From Holophagales bacterium (GTDB lineage Bacteria > Acidobacteriota > Thermoanaerobaculia > UBA5066), in assembly GCA_016714815.1 (NCBI GenBank), contig JADKBZ010000001.1:248001-312000 (forward strand): a stretch of DNA of 64,000 nucleotides. The letters are read 5' to 3'. Below, piece after piece: positions 26,244-35,305 of the stretch. The notes beneath the pieces are model-generated. The model was not told where the DNA came from. It saw only the letters and a program-made list of their open reading frames with translations, and searched no databases. Both the position numbers and the translations under genes were made by a program. Position 1 is the first letter of the stretch. Every line of letters starts with the position of its first letter.

Positions 26244-26934
26244 AGCGGTTGGCCTCCCGTTCCCTCACGACGAAGAGCCCGAGCATCTGGCTTTCGAGCG
26301 AGAAGAGGTTCTCGAAGAGCCCCACCATCTCGTCGGCCGCCCGCCGGGACTTTTCCTTCTGGTCCTTGAAAGTTTCCTGGAAGAGCTTCGCCCCGGTCCG
26401 GCCGTCGAAGGCCAGCACGGTCACCTCGAAGCTGAAGCCGGTCGACTCCACGAAGACCTGCCGGTAGTAGGTCCTTCCGTCGAGGCGGCTCGTGTACTCC
26501 TCGGTCTTGTAGCCCGACTTGTCCTCGACGCGGAAATCGACGATGCCCGAGAGGAGGACGTCGGCGCCGACGCGCGAGCCGAGCTCCCTCCAGAACTCCG
26601 TCGCCTCCCCCAGCGCCTTCAGCTCGGTCGAGGGAAGCTTCACGTCGGCGGGCATCGTGACGACGTTCATCTTCGTCCTCCGCCCGATCTGCTTTCCGAG
26701 ATACCGGCGAAACTCCATGTCGAGGTCGAGATCCTTGACCTGGGCCGACTCCTTGCGCTCGGACAGCTTCGAGGCGACGAGGAAGGGCGCGAGCGAGATC
26801 CTCTCGCGCCCCGACACCGCGAGCTTCGGGCGGAGGGGGAGCTTCAGCTTCACCTCGGTGGAGCCGCCGAGCGCCGGGCGGACGGGTGCGGCGAGGAGGA
26901 AGAGGGCGGCGAGGATCGCTGCGGGGCGCTTCAC
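26230..26934 (-). CDS. Secreted protein of unknown function, possibly CsgG/LpoB-like fold
   Basis: The 234-residue product has a clear signal peptide (MKRPAAILAALFLLAAPVRP). The mature part includes MEFRRYLGKQIGRRTKMNVV, GADVLLSGIVDFRVED and AKLFQETFKDQKEK. This strand and helix order recalls CsgG, LpoB or TolB N-terminal modules, which sense or organise envelope components, but no diagnostic motif is present. It overlaps the TPR lipoprotein gene upstream (GTGA) and the peptidase/barrel gene downstream, so the three likely act in one envelope process. Confidence 0.6.
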   Translation of the reverse strand: MKRPAAILAALFLLAAPVRPALGGSTEVKLKLPLRPKLAVSGRERISLAPFLVASKLSERKESAQVKDLDLDMEFRRYLGKQIGRRTKMNVVTMPADVKLPSTELKALGEATEFWRELGSRVGADVLLSGIVDFRVEDKSGYKTEEYTSRLDGRTYYRQVFVESTGFSFEVTVLAFDGRTGAKLFQETFKDQKEKSRRAADEMVGLFENLFSLESQMLGLFVVREREANRYVFN

Positions 26935-27329
26935 TTCGGTGTCACCGTCGGGCCGGAGGCGCGCTGCAGCGAGGTGTAGTACTCGGCGAAGCGGGCGTAG
27001 TTGCGCTTGATCCTGGCGTCGTCGGGCCGGAGCTCGAGGGCGCGCTTGTAGGCGGCGAGCGCCCTGGCGGTCTCGCCCACCGCCTCCGAAGCGACGGCGA
27101 GATTGTTCAGGATCTCGGGGTCCTCCGGGGCGAGCTTCGAAGCCCGCTCGAAACGGAAGAGGGCCTCCCGCCAGAAGCCCTTCTGCGCCATCTTCGCGCC
27201 GTAGCTCTTCTGGTCGGCGGCTCCGGCGGCGTCCCCGGGGGTCGAGGCGCAGCCGGCGAGAGAGACGGCGAAGGCGAAGAGCACGCTCGTGGCGAGGATG
27301 CGGCGACTTTGTCTCACGAAGTCCGGCAT
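26931..27329 (-). CDS. TPR-repeat lipoprotein
   Basis: A 132-residue protein has a lipobox VSLAGC with the modifiable Cys27, then about two tetratricopeptide repeats (WREALFRFERASKLAPEDPE, ARALAAYKRALELRPDDARI). It would be anchored to a membrane facing the periplasm and serve as a scaffold. It is the first gene of a three-gene minus-strand group with the next two genes, each overlapping its neighbour. dprA diverges from it. Confidence 0.82.
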   Translation of the reverse strand: MPDFVRQSRRILATSVLFAFAVSLAGCASTPGDAAGAADQKSYGAKMAQKGFWREALFRFERASKLAPEDPEILNNLAVASEAVGETARALAAYKRALELRPDDARIKRNYARFAEYYTSLQRASGPTVTPK

Positions 27330-27353
27330 TATAGTCAGCGCTCCCTACGCAAG

Positions 27354-28484
27354 ATGCGGTCCCAGCGGATGCACTCCGACATCGTCCTCTCGTGGAGTCT
27401 GAGCGTGCGCGGCGCCAGGGCCGGCGTCCTCTCGCGGCTCCTCCGCGCCGCGGGATCGGTCGAAAACGCGCTCGACCGTCCCCCCGGGGAGGCGGCGGCG
27501 CTCGCCGGCGCCGAAGTTCCGGACGTGGCCGCCCTCCTCGACCCCTCGCCGCCGACGGGCCTCGCCGAGGCCCGCCGCCGCCTCGAGAAGTCCGGATCCC
27601 GCGTCGTCACGATCTGCGACGCGGAGTACCCGGCCCTCCTCCGCGAGGCGCCCGATCCTCCGCCGGTCCTGTTCGTCCGGGGCCAGCCCCTCGGGGACGC
27701 TCCGGTCGTCGCCCTCGTCGGCTCCCGGCGCGCCACGCGCGCCGGCCTCGAGGCGGCCCGGCTCGTCGCCTCGGGCCTCGCCCGGGCGGGGGTCGTCGTC
27801 GTCTCGGGATTCGCCCACGGAGTCGACGCGGCCTCCCACGACGCGGCTCTCGAAGCGGGGGGAGAGACGTGGGGCGTCCTCGGTTGCGGGGTCGACGTCC
27901 CCTACCCGGCCATGCACGAACGCCTCCGGGCCCGGATGCTCGAGGGAGGAGCGCTCCTCTCCGAGCTGCCGCCGGGGACCCCGCCGGAAGCCTGGCACTT
28001 CCCGGTTCGCAACCGGATCATCGCCGGATGCGCCCGGATCGTCGTCGTCGTCGAGGCGGCCCTGAAGAGCGGCTCCCTCATCACGGCCCGGTGCGCGGCG
28101 GAGGCCGGACGTGACGTCGCCGCCGTCCCCGGACCCGTCATCGGCGACTGGGCCTCCGGGTCGAACGCCCTCCTGAAGGACGGGGCGATCCTCGTCCGCG
28201 ACGCGGCCGACGTCCTCCGCGAGCTTCCCGACGAAGATCTCTGCCGGCTCCGCCCGGGCGGCATTCCCGGCCAGGCGGCCGCTCCCGGCCCGCCCGCCGA
28301 CCCCGACGCCGCGCGCGTCTTCCTCGCCCTCGACTGCGCCGAGCCACGCGACGCCGACGCCCTCGCGGCCGAGACGGGGCTCCCGGCGCACCGCCTGTCG
28401 GCCGCCCTCGTCCTGCTCGAGCTGGAGGGGCTCGCCGAAGCCCTTCCGGGAGCATTTTTCGCCAGGCGCCGGCCGCGGGCTTGA
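27354..28484 (+). CDS. dprA: DNA-processing protein DprA (Smf)
   Basis: DprA loads RecA onto incoming single-stranded DNA during transformation. The 376-residue product has the Rossmann-like core with VVALVGSRRATRAGLEAARL, VVSGFAHGVDAASHDAALEAGG, GCGVDVPYPAMHERL, FPVRNRIIAGCARIVVVVEA, SGSLITARCAAEAGRDVAAVPG and GSNALLKDGA. A C-terminal winged-helix-like segment follows (residues about 315-370). Two in-frame ATGs (27354, 27369) are possible starts; the frame also extends upstream without similarity. topA starts 25 bases downstream. Confidence 0.94.
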   Translation: MRSQRMHSDIVLSWSLSVRGARAGVLSRLLRAAGSVENALDRPPGEAAALAGAEVPDVAALLDPSPPTGLAEARRRLEKSGSRVVTICDAEYPALLREAPDPPPVLFVRGQPLGDAPVVALVGSRRATRAGLEAARLVASGLARAGVVVVSGFAHGVDAASHDAALEAGGETWGVLGCGVDVPYPAMHERLRARMLEGGALLSELPPGTPPEAWHFPVRNRIIAGCARIVVVVEAALKSGSLITARCAAEAGRDVAAVPGPVIGDWASGSNALLKDGAILVRDAADVLRELPDEDLCRLRPGGIPGQAAAPGPPADPDAARVFLALDCAEPRDADALAAETGLPAHRLSAALVLLELEGLAEALPGAFFARRRPRA

Positions 28485-28509
28485 CAACCGTGGCATCGTA
28501 GCCGGCCCC

Positions 28510-31131
28510 ATGTCGAAGTCTCTCGTCATCGTCGAGTCCCCCGCGAAAGCCGCCACCCTCGGGAAGTTCCTCGGGAAGGACTTCTCCGTCCTCGCCTGCT
28601 ACGGGCACGTCCGGGACCTCCCCCGAAAGGGGATCTCGGTCGACCGGGAAGCCGGGTACGAGCCGACGTACGAGGTCCTTCCCGGCAAGCAGAAGACGAT
28701 CGCCGACCTGAAGCGGCACGCGAAGGCCGCCGACGACATCTACCTCGCGGGCGACCCCGACCGCGAGGGAGAGGCGATCTGCTGGCACCTCGAGGAGCTC
28801 CTCCGGCCCTCGGCGCCCACGGCGCGCTTCCACCGCGCCGAGTTCCACGAGATCACGAAGAGCGCCATCCAGAAGGCGATCGCGAGCCCGGGCGAGATCG
28901 ACGGGAACCGGGTCGCGGCGCAGCAGGCGCGCCGGATCATCGACCGGCTCGTCGGCTACGAGGTCTCCGACCTTCTCTGGAAGAAGGTCTGGCGGGGTCT
29001 CTCGGCGGGGCGCGTCCAGACGGTGGCGCTCCGGATCATCGTGGAGCGCGAGGCGGACAGGGAACGCTTCCGCCCCGTGCCGTACTTCTCCGTCCCGCTC
29101 CAGCTCGCGAAAGGGGACGCGCTCTTTCCGGCGCGAACCGTCGCCTGGCGCGGCGAGAAGCTGAAGTTCGACGGGACCGATCCCCGGCTTGCGACCCGGG
29201 CGGCGGCCGAGGAGGTCCTGGCGCACCTGCGGGCCTCCACGCTCCGGGTCGTCTCCGTCGAGGCGCGCGAGAAGCGGACGAACCCGGTCCCCCCCTTCAC
29301 GACCTCCAAGCTCCAGCAGGGGGCGGCGCGGTCGCTCGGCTTCACCGTCCGCCGGACGATGCAGGTGGCGCAGCGGCTCTACGAGGGGAAGACGATCTCG
29401 GGTCGCGGCTCGGTCGGCCTCATCACCTACATGCGTACCGACTCGACGCGCGTCTCCGAAGAGGCGCTCGGGGCGGTCCGTTCCTACATCGGCGCCACCT
29501 TCGGGGCCGAGTCCCTCCCCGCCGAGCCTCGCCGGTTCAAGCAGAAGAAGGACGCCCAGGACGCCCACGAGGCGATCCGCCCGACGATGATGGACCTGCC
29601 CCCCGAGGCGGTCGCGGGCGACGTCTCCGCCGACGAGCTGAAGCTCTACCGGCTGGTCTGGAACCGCTTCGTCGCCTCGCAGATGACGCCGTCCGTCTCC
29701 GACGTGACGACCGTAGAGATCGAGGCGGGGAAGGACGGGAGCCCGGAGAAGGCGGGGGTCCGCGCCAGCGGCTCCGTCCTGAAGGACGCCGGCTGGCTCC
29801 GCGTCTACGGCCAGGTCTCCGAAACGGAGGAGGCCGAAGGGGACGGCAACGGGAACGGCGACGCCGACGAGGGAAAGGTCCGCCTTCCGCAGCTCGCAGA
29901 AGGGAACGTCCTCCGCCTCGCCGAGTCCTCCGTCGAGGACCACGAGACGCAACCGCCCCCGCGATTCAACGAAGCGTCGCTCGTGAAGTTCCTCGAGGAG
30001 AACGGCATCGGCCGCCCCTCGACCTACGCCGAGATCATCCGGAAGATCGAAGACCGCGAATACGTGAGGAAGAAGGACCGCCGCTTCCTCCCGACGCTCC
30101 TCGGCCGGCTCGTCGTCGACCTGATGAAGGAGGGCTTCGACGACTTCTTCCAGACCGAGTACACGGCCCGGATGGAAGAGGAGCTCGACGAGGTCGAGGA
30201 AGGAAAGCTCGACTGGAGGAAGGCGGTCGCGGAGTTCGACACCCGCTTCCGGAAGGACCGCGACCTCGCGCTGAAGAAGATGGTCTCCGTCAAGGCGGGC
30301 CTTCCGTTCGCCGACGTGAAGAAGCACCTGCCCGACGTCCCGCTCCCGGAGGGACTCGGGGAGACGTGTCCCAAGAGCGGCCACGAGCTGCGCCTCCGGA
30401 TGGGCAAGAACGGCCTCTTCGTCGCCTGCGCCGGCTACCCCGAATGCGACTTCACCGTCGACATGCCCGAGCCCGAGGAGGACGCCGTCGACGCGTCCGA
30501 GCTCGAAGGGCAGACGTGCGAGGAGTGCAGCAGCCCGATGAAGCTCCGGACGGGGCGCGACGGCTCCTCCTTCCTCGGCTGCACCGCCTACCCGAACTGC
30601 CGGAGCACGGTGGCCGTGAAGGTCGCCAACGGGAAGGCCGAGGCGCGCCCCGACCGCCCCACCGGCGAGAAGTGCCCGCTCTGCGACCACGACCTCGCGA
30701 CGAAGCACGGCCGCTTCGGCGATTACGTCGGCTGCACGAACTACCCCGCCTGCCGCTACCGGCCGGCCAAGCCCGTCACCTCGACGACCGTCGCCTGCCC
30801 GGAGTGCCTGACGGGCGAGATCCTCGTCCGCAAGGGACGGTTCGGACCTTTCTACGGCTGCTCGAACTATCCCTCGTGCCCGAAGAACTTCCGGGCGCGC
30901 CCGGTGCCGAAGGCCTGTCCCCAGTGCGCGGCGCCGTACCTCCTCGTGAGGGACCGGAAGGCGGGGGCCTTCTACGTCTGCGAGAAGGAGGGGTGCGACT
31001 TCGACGCGCCCGCCGGAGACCTCGAGGCGTACGCCTTCGTCACGAAGACCCCGGAGGTCACCGTCGCGGCCTTGGCCGCCGCCGGCGGGAAGGCGAAGAA
31101 GCCCGCCGCGAAACGGGCCCGGAAGAGCTGA
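28510..31131 (+). CDS. topA: DNA topoisomerase I
   Basis: TopA relaxes negative supercoils through a 5'-phosphotyrosine intermediate. The 873-residue product has the TOPRIM motif LVIVESPAKAATLGKFLG, LAGDPDREGEAICWHL, the active-site Tyr307 in GLITYMRTDSTRVS, and IGRPSTYAEIIRKIEDREYV. The C-terminus has five zinc-ribbon-like modules: CPKSGH (degenerate), CEEC, CPLC, CPEC and CPQC. A basic Lys/Ala tail ends the protein. It sits between dprA and trmFO, as in many bacteria. Confidence 0.97.
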   Translation: MSKSLVIVESPAKAATLGKFLGKDFSVLACYGHVRDLPRKGISVDREAGYEPTYEVLPGKQKTIADLKRHAKAADDIYLAGDPDREGEAICWHLEELLRPSAPTARFHRAEFHEITKSAIQKAIASPGEIDGNRVAAQQARRIIDRLVGYEVSDLLWKKVWRGLSAGRVQTVALRIIVEREADRERFRPVPYFSVPLQLAKGDALFPARTVAWRGEKLKFDGTDPRLATRAAAEEVLAHLRASTLRVVSVEAREKRTNPVPPFTTSKLQQGAARSLGFTVRRTMQVAQRLYEGKTISGRGSVGLITYMRTDSTRVSEEALGAVRSYIGATFGAESLPAEPRRFKQKKDAQDAHEAIRPTMMDLPPEAVAGDVSADELKLYRLVWNRFVASQMTPSVSDVTTVEIEAGKDGSPEKAGVRASGSVLKDAGWLRVYGQVSETEEAEGDGNGNGDADEGKVRLPQLAEGNVLRLAESSVEDHETQPPPRFNEASLVKFLEENGIGRPSTYAEIIRKIEDREYVRKKDRRFLPTLLGRLVVDLMKEGFDDFFQTEYTARMEEELDEVEEGKLDWRKAVAEFDTRFRKDRDLALKKMVSVKAGLPFADVKKHLPDVPLPEGLGETCPKSGHELRLRMGKNGLFVACAGYPECDFTVDMPEPEEDAVDASELEGQTCEECSSPMKLRTGRDGSSFLGCTAYPNCRSTVAVKVANGKAEARPDRPTGEKCPLCDHDLATKHGRFGDYVGCTNYPACRYRPAKPVTSTTVACPECLTGEILVRKGRFGPFYGCSNYPSCPKNFRARPVPKACPQCAAPYLLVRDRKAGAFYVCEKEGCDFDAPAGDLEAYAFVTKTPEVTVAALAAAGGKAKKPAAKRARKS

Positions 31132-31147
31132 GAGCCCTGGCGCCGGG

Positions 31148-31867
31148 TCAGCCCGGCGCCAGAGCGCGCAGGACGGTCCGGAACCGGCAGAGCCCGGTCC
31201 GCGGGAAGAGCCTGTCGAGGCCGCCGAGGAGCGGGTAGGGGCTCGCGGTGAAGGAGAGCTCGTCGAGGAGGAAGCCGCTTTCGGCCACGAGGCGGACGAC
31301 CTCGGCCGACGACCTCACGGCGATGTGGTCGGCCTGCTGGAGGCCCGGGACGCCGGCCTTGATCCGCTCGGCCCAGTGGTCGCGATTCGGCGTGTAGATG
31401 CCGAGAGCCCCTCCGGGCGAGAGAACGCGAAGCGCCTCGGCCAGGCACGGGCGAAGGATCTCGTCGGTGACGTGCTCGACGAAATCGGCCAGGAGGACGG
31501 CGTCGAACGAGCCGTTTCCGAAGGGGGCGAGGTCGCGGGCGTCGGCCGTCTCGAAGAGGACGTTCGTCAGGCCGCGGGCGGCCGCGGCGGCGCGCGCCAC
31601 GGCGACGGCCGTCCCGGCCGCGTCGATTCCGACGACCTCGGCCACGCGCGAAGCGAAGAAGAACGCCGTGTCGCCGCGGGCCGAGCCGACCTCCAGGAGC
31701 CGCATCCGGGCGTGGGGCCGCACGGCCGCCAGGAGCGCGGCGTCCCGTTCGCGGTACTTCCGGGCGTTCCTGAGGAGCCAGTGTGGCCGGTACATGGCCG
31801 CGTAGTAGGCCTCGTCGTAGACCTCTGCGTTCGGCGCGAAATCGGGGCGCGGCGGCATCGGCGGCAT
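31148..31867 (-). CDS. Class I SAM-dependent methyltransferase
   Basis: The product is about 239 residues from ATG 31865-31867; a GTG start at 31900 would give 250. It shows the SAM motif I LLEVGSARGDTAFFFASR, an acidic VVGIDAAG loop, and DAVLLADFVEHVTDE as motif II/III. It is clearly paralogous to the next upstream gene: both start with YDEAY, have an ELGSARGD or EVGSARGD motif, and share a GIYTPNRDHWAERIKA or GIYTPDRAHYVERMKA segment. The substrate is unknown. It converges on topA with a 16-base gap. Confidence 0.8.
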   Translation of the reverse strand: MPPMPPRPDFAPNAEVYDEAYYAAMYRPHWLLRNARKYRERDAALLAAVRPHARMRLLEVGSARGDTAFFFASRVAEVVGIDAAGTAVAVARAAAAARGLTNVLFETADARDLAPFGNGSFDAVLLADFVEHVTDEILRPCLAEALRVLSPGGALGIYTPNRDHWAERIKAGVPGLQQADHIAVRSSAEVVRLVAESGFLLDELSFTASPYPLLGGLDRLFPRTGLCRFRTVLRALAPG

Positions 31868-31892
31868 CGTACGTCCCGGGCGCCCGGCGCTC

Positions 31893-32597
31893 CTACCCAC
31901 GGACGGCCCGGATCAGGATCCGGTACCGGAAGGTGGGGCCGACGATCGGGAGGGGCGAGAGCGCCCGCTCGATCCAGCGGACGAACGGGAAGGGCGAGAC
32001 GCTCCAGGTCTCGAGCTCGACCGCGAAACCGGCCTCGAGGAGGAACCTGCGGTACGCGGCGACCCGCCGTACGGCGATGTGCTGCGGGAACTGCTTCAGG
32101 ACGAAGTCGTGGGCCTTCATCCGTTCCACGTAGTGGGCCCGGTCGGGCGTGTAGATCCCGAGCCGGCCGCCCGGCCTGAGGACCCGCCGGCACTCGGCGA
32201 GCATCGCCACGAGCGTCAGGTCGTCGATGTGCTCGACGAGGTCGATCGCCGCGACGGCGTCGACGCTTCCGTCCGCGACCGGCCCGAGGTCGGCGACATC
32301 CGCCTCGAGCCACCGCACGTTCCCGATCTCGAGCTCGGCGCGTGCCGCCTCGGCGAGAGCGAGCGCCTCGGGCGCCGCGTCGACGCCGACGACCTCCCGG
32401 GCGTGGCGCGCGAGAAGGAACGTGACGTCTCCGCGTGCCGACCCGAGCTCGACGACGAGGTCCTCCGGGCGCGGGTTCACGACCCGGAGAACGTCCCGGT
32501 CGCGCTCGGCGTACTTTCGGGGAGGGTTCTTGAACCAGTGGTGCGGGTGAAGGCCCTTCCAGTACGCCTCGTCGTAGAGGTCCCGCTCGAACGTCAC
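31893..32597 (-). CDS. Class I SAM-dependent methyltransferase (paralogue)
   Basis: The 234-residue product has VVELGSARGDVTFLLARHA (motif I), VVGVDAAPEAL, and VAAIDLVEHIDDLTLVAML. It is a tandem duplicate of the downstream methyltransferase; the two share the YDEAYW...HWFKNPPRKYAERD layout. The C-terminus (LSPLPIVGPTFRYRILIRA) is hydrophobic and basic and may lean on a membrane. A lipid or small-molecule substrate is possible but not shown. trmFO diverges from it. Confidence 0.8.
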   Translation of the reverse strand: MTFERDLYDEAYWKGLHPHHWFKNPPRKYAERDRDVLRVVNPRPEDLVVELGSARGDVTFLLARHAREVVGVDAAPEALALAEAARAELEIGNVRWLEADVADLGPVADGSVDAVAAIDLVEHIDDLTLVAMLAECRRVLRPGGRLGIYTPDRAHYVERMKAHDFVLKQFPQHIAVRRVAAYRRFLLEAGFAVELETWSVSPFPFVRWIERALSPLPIVGPTFRYRILIRAVRG

Positions 32598-32639
32598 GCC
32601 GGGAGTCTAACCACGGAGGGGGGAAGCGCCGCCCCGGTG

Positions 32640-32680
32640 CCCGCCGTCACGAACGGCGGGACGGGGATGTTCCCTACAAT
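32640..32680. promoter_or_regulatory. Hairpin and possible -10 element upstream of trmFO
   Basis: CCCGCCGT-cacga-ACGGCGGG is a perfect 8-base inverted repeat at 32640-32660, in the divergent gap. TACAAT at 32675-32680 is a good -10 candidate 10 bases before the trmFO ATG, implying a very short leader; no clear -35 is seen. The pair could be a promoter with an operator-like palindrome. Confidence 0.35.
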
Positions 32681-32689
32681 GAGCGTCCC

Positions 32690-34054
32690 ATGCCAGCTCA
32701 CCCCGTGACGGTGATCGGAGGCGGCTTCGCCGGCGTCGAGTGCGCGAGCGTCCTCGCCCGCCGGGGGCACCGCGTCCGCCTCGTCGAGATGCGCCCCGCC
32801 CGGACGACCGACGCCCACGAGACCGACCGGCTCGCCGAGATGGTCTGCTCGAACTCGTTCCGGTCCGACAGCCCCGGGAACGCGGTCGGGCTCCTGAAGC
32901 GGGAGATGGAGCTCCTCGGCTCGCTCGTGATGGAGGAGGCCCGGCGCGCGGCGGTTCCGGCCGGCGACGCGCTCGCGGTGGACCGCGAGCTCTTCGCGCG
33001 GGCCGTCACGGAGCGGATCGACGCCGAGCCCCTCGTCGACCTCGTTCGCGAGGAGGTGACCGCCCTCCCCGACCCGGGCGACGGCTATGTCGTCGTGGCG
33101 ACCGGTCCGCTCACGTCCCCTTCCCTCTCCGACGCGCTTCTCTCCGCCCTCGGAGGGAGCCACCTCTACTTCTACGACTCGGTCGCCCCGATCGTGGAAG
33201 CGTCGTCGGTCGACATGTCGGTGCTCTACGCGGCGAGCCGATGGGGAAAAGGGGGCGGGGCCGACTACCTCAACGTCCCCCTCTCCCGCGAGGAATACGA
33301 GGCGTTCGTGAAGGAGCTCCTCGCGGGGGAGAAGGTTCCGTACCACGACTTCGAGAAGGCGGTCTTCTTCGAGGGGTGCCTCCCGATCGAGGCGATGGCC
33401 GAGCGCGGGATCGAGACTCTCCGGCACGGACCGATGAAACCGTTCGGCCTTCCCGACCCGCGCACCGGGCGGGACCCGTACGCGGCGGTCCAGCTTCGCC
33501 AGGACAACCTCGCCCGGAGCCACTTCAACCTCGTCGGCTTCCAGACGAAGCTGAAGGTCGGAGAGCAGCGCCGGATCTTCCGGTCTCTCCCGGGCCTCGG
33601 CAGCGCCGAGTTCGTCCGCTACGGGATGCTCCACCGCAACACCTTCCTGAACGGCCCGGCGCACCTCGACCGCTTCTTCCGCTGGAAGAAGAACCCGCGG
33701 CTCTTCTTCGCCGGGCAGATCACCGGGGTCGAGGGATACCTCGAATCGGCCGCCACGGGCCTCCTGGCGGGCGCGACGGTGGCGCAGCTCCTCGAGGGGC
33801 GTGAGCCGGAGCCGCTCCCCTTCTCGACCGCCCTGGGCGCCCTCTCCCGGCACGTCTCGGAGAGCGACGAGGCTCACTACGCCCCGATGAACGTCACTTT
33901 CGGCCTGATCGACGATTCGGACGTCCCGCCGATCCGGGACCGGGCGAAGCGCCGCGAGGAGATCGTGAGGCGCGCGCTCGCGTCGGTCGCCGCCTGGCGC
34001 GATCACGCGCTCGGCGCGGAGCGGACGGGCGCCGCAACGGAGGGGAAGCCATGA
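32690..34054 (+). CDS. trmFO: Methylenetetrahydrofolate-tRNA-(uracil-5-)-methyltransferase TrmFO
   Basis: TrmFO uses methylene-THF and reduced FAD to make m5U54 in the tRNA T-loop. The 454-residue flavoprotein has VTVIGGGFAGVECA, RTTDAHETDRLAEMVCSNSF (family signature with the catalytic Cys), YFYDSVAPIV, PYHDFEKAVFFEGCLPIE with the second Cys region, and FFAGQITGVEGYLESAATGL. Full length. Its position after topA and before xerC and hslVU matches B. subtilis. The stop overlaps the next gene (ATGA). Confidence 0.96.
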   Translation: MPAHPVTVIGGGFAGVECASVLARRGHRVRLVEMRPARTTDAHETDRLAEMVCSNSFRSDSPGNAVGLLKREMELLGSLVMEEARRAAVPAGDALAVDRELFARAVTERIDAEPLVDLVREEVTALPDPGDGYVVVATGPLTSPSLSDALLSALGGSHLYFYDSVAPIVEASSVDMSVLYAASRWGKGGGADYLNVPLSREEYEAFVKELLAGEKVPYHDFEKAVFFEGCLPIEAMAERGIETLRHGPMKPFGLPDPRTGRDPYAAVQLRQDNLARSHFNLVGFQTKLKVGEQRRIFRSLPGLGSAEFVRYGMLHRNTFLNGPAHLDRFFRWKKNPRLFFAGQITGVEGYLESAATGLLAGATVAQLLEGREPEPLPFSTALGALSRHVSESDEAHYAPMNVTFGLIDDSDVPPIRDRAKRREEIVRRALASVAAWRDHALGAERTGAATEGKP

Positions 34055-34941
34055 GCGGTGAAGACGACGAGAAGAAGGAAGCTCCGGTCGTTCCCGAGCC
34101 GAGCCCCTGGATCTCGCGGGAAGGGGACGTCGTCCACCCCGATGCGCCGGCCGGCAGCGGTGGCCTCGGCCGGTTCCGGACGCAGGGGAGCCTCGGGTCG
34201 GAAGGGAACGACCCCTTCGGCGCCCGTCACCCGCGGTCGCCCTCGCTGCGGACGGAGGCGCTCTCCGACGACGAGAAGGCCGAGGTCCTCGGCGAAGGCG
34301 TGAAGATCATCGAGAAGCCTCGCAACCCCCCACCGGCGACGGTTCCCGGGACGCAGCCCCTCAAGAAAGCCCAGCCGACGTACGACCTCGACATGACGAT
34401 CGAGATCCTCGCCGACGGCAAAGACGACTCACTCAACGGCGCCAAGACCGACCTGAAGGAGAAGGGCGTCAGCATCGACGGCCCCCAGTTCCGGTTCAAC
34501 GGGCCGGACGACCAGAAGGAGCCGAATCCGACGGACAAGCTCACGGCGATCATCGGCAAGCCGACGGTCACCGGGAGCCTCACGATCCAGGTCGTCTACG
34601 GGACGGTCGGCAACATTCGCGTCGAACCGAGGGAAGAGGCGGCGTGGGGCCGGGGGACGACGTCGGCGGATGCCGCGGCGAAGAACATCACCGTCGGCTT
34701 CCACGAGTCGTGCCACCGCGACGACTTCATCGCCTACCTCAAGGCGAACGCGCCGGTCGTGACCGCCAGCTTCCGCGCCGGAATGACCTACGCCGAGTAC
34801 CTGGCGGAGCAGGACCGGATCCTGAAGGCGATCGACGCCTGGACCCTGGCTGCCCAGGCGGCCACGCGCGCGAAGACCGACGAGACCGGATACACGATGA
34901 CCGCCTACAAGAAGGACCACCCGGGGGCCACGGGCCACTGA
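34051..34941 (+). CDS. Protein of unknown function with a HExxH motif
   Basis: The 296-residue product overlaps trmFO by 4 bases. It has no signal peptide or membrane segment. Residues 1-110 are Pro/Gly/acid-rich and look disordered. Residues about 110-200 are folded, with VTGSLTIQVVYGTVGNIRVE. Then comes a HESCH sequence at 218-222 (in VGFHESCHRDDFIAYL), which fits the zincin HExxH pattern. The C-terminus is helical. It could be a metallopeptidase-like protein, but the third ligand cannot be assigned and the motif may be chance. Confidence 0.45.
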   Translation: MSGEDDEKKEAPVVPEPSPWISREGDVVHPDAPAGSGGLGRFRTQGSLGSEGNDPFGARHPRSPSLRTEALSDDEKAEVLGEGVKIIEKPRNPPPATVPGTQPLKKAQPTYDLDMTIEILADGKDDSLNGAKTDLKEKGVSIDGPQFRFNGPDDQKEPNPTDKLTAIIGKPTVTGSLTIQVVYGTVGNIRVEPREEAAWGRGTTSADAAAKNITVGFHESCHRDDFIAYLKANAPVVTASFRAGMTYAEYLAEQDRILKAIDAWTLAAQAATRAKTDETGYTMTAYKKDHPGATGH

Positions 34942-34962
34942 CGATTCGAGAACGGAGAACCG

Positions 34963-35289
34963 ATGAAGAAAACCGCACTCCTTCCCGTCCTTGCCCTGCT
35001 CGCACTTCCCCTCGGCGCAGCAGAGCCCGCGAAGCGCTCCGCCGCCTGGGAGGCGAACTGCACCGTCTGCCACGGCGACGACGGACGCAGCCAGACGGAG
35101 GAGGGGCTGAAGAAGAAGGCCCGCAACCTCGCCGACCCGAAGTGGCAGGCGAGCGTCTCCGACGGACGGCTCACCTCCTCGATCCAGAGGGGTCACGACA
35201 AGATGCCGGCCTTCGGCCGCAAGCTCAACGCCGAGCAGGTGAAGGCGCTCGTGGCGGAGATCCGGGCGCTCGGCAAGCAGGGTTCCTGA
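34963..35289 (+). CDS. Small periplasmic c-type cytochrome
   Basis: The 108-residue protein has a signal peptide (MKKTALLPVLALLALPLGAA) and one haem c site CTVCH (Cys33, Cys36, His37). A Met in DKMPAFGRKLN is the likely distal ligand, and AEQVKALVAEIRAL closes as the terminal helix. This is the class I, cytochrome c553/cbb3-like (PF13442) pattern. It would carry electrons in the periplasm. No oxidase or reductase lies nearby, so its partner is unknown. Confidence 0.88.
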   Translation: MKKTALLPVLALLALPLGAAEPAKRSAAWEANCTVCHGDDGRSQTEEGLKKKARNLADPKWQASVSDGRLTSSIQRGHDKMPAFGRKLNAEQVKALVAEIRALGKQGS

Positions 35290-35305
35290 CGGGGGCGGTG
35301 GCGGC

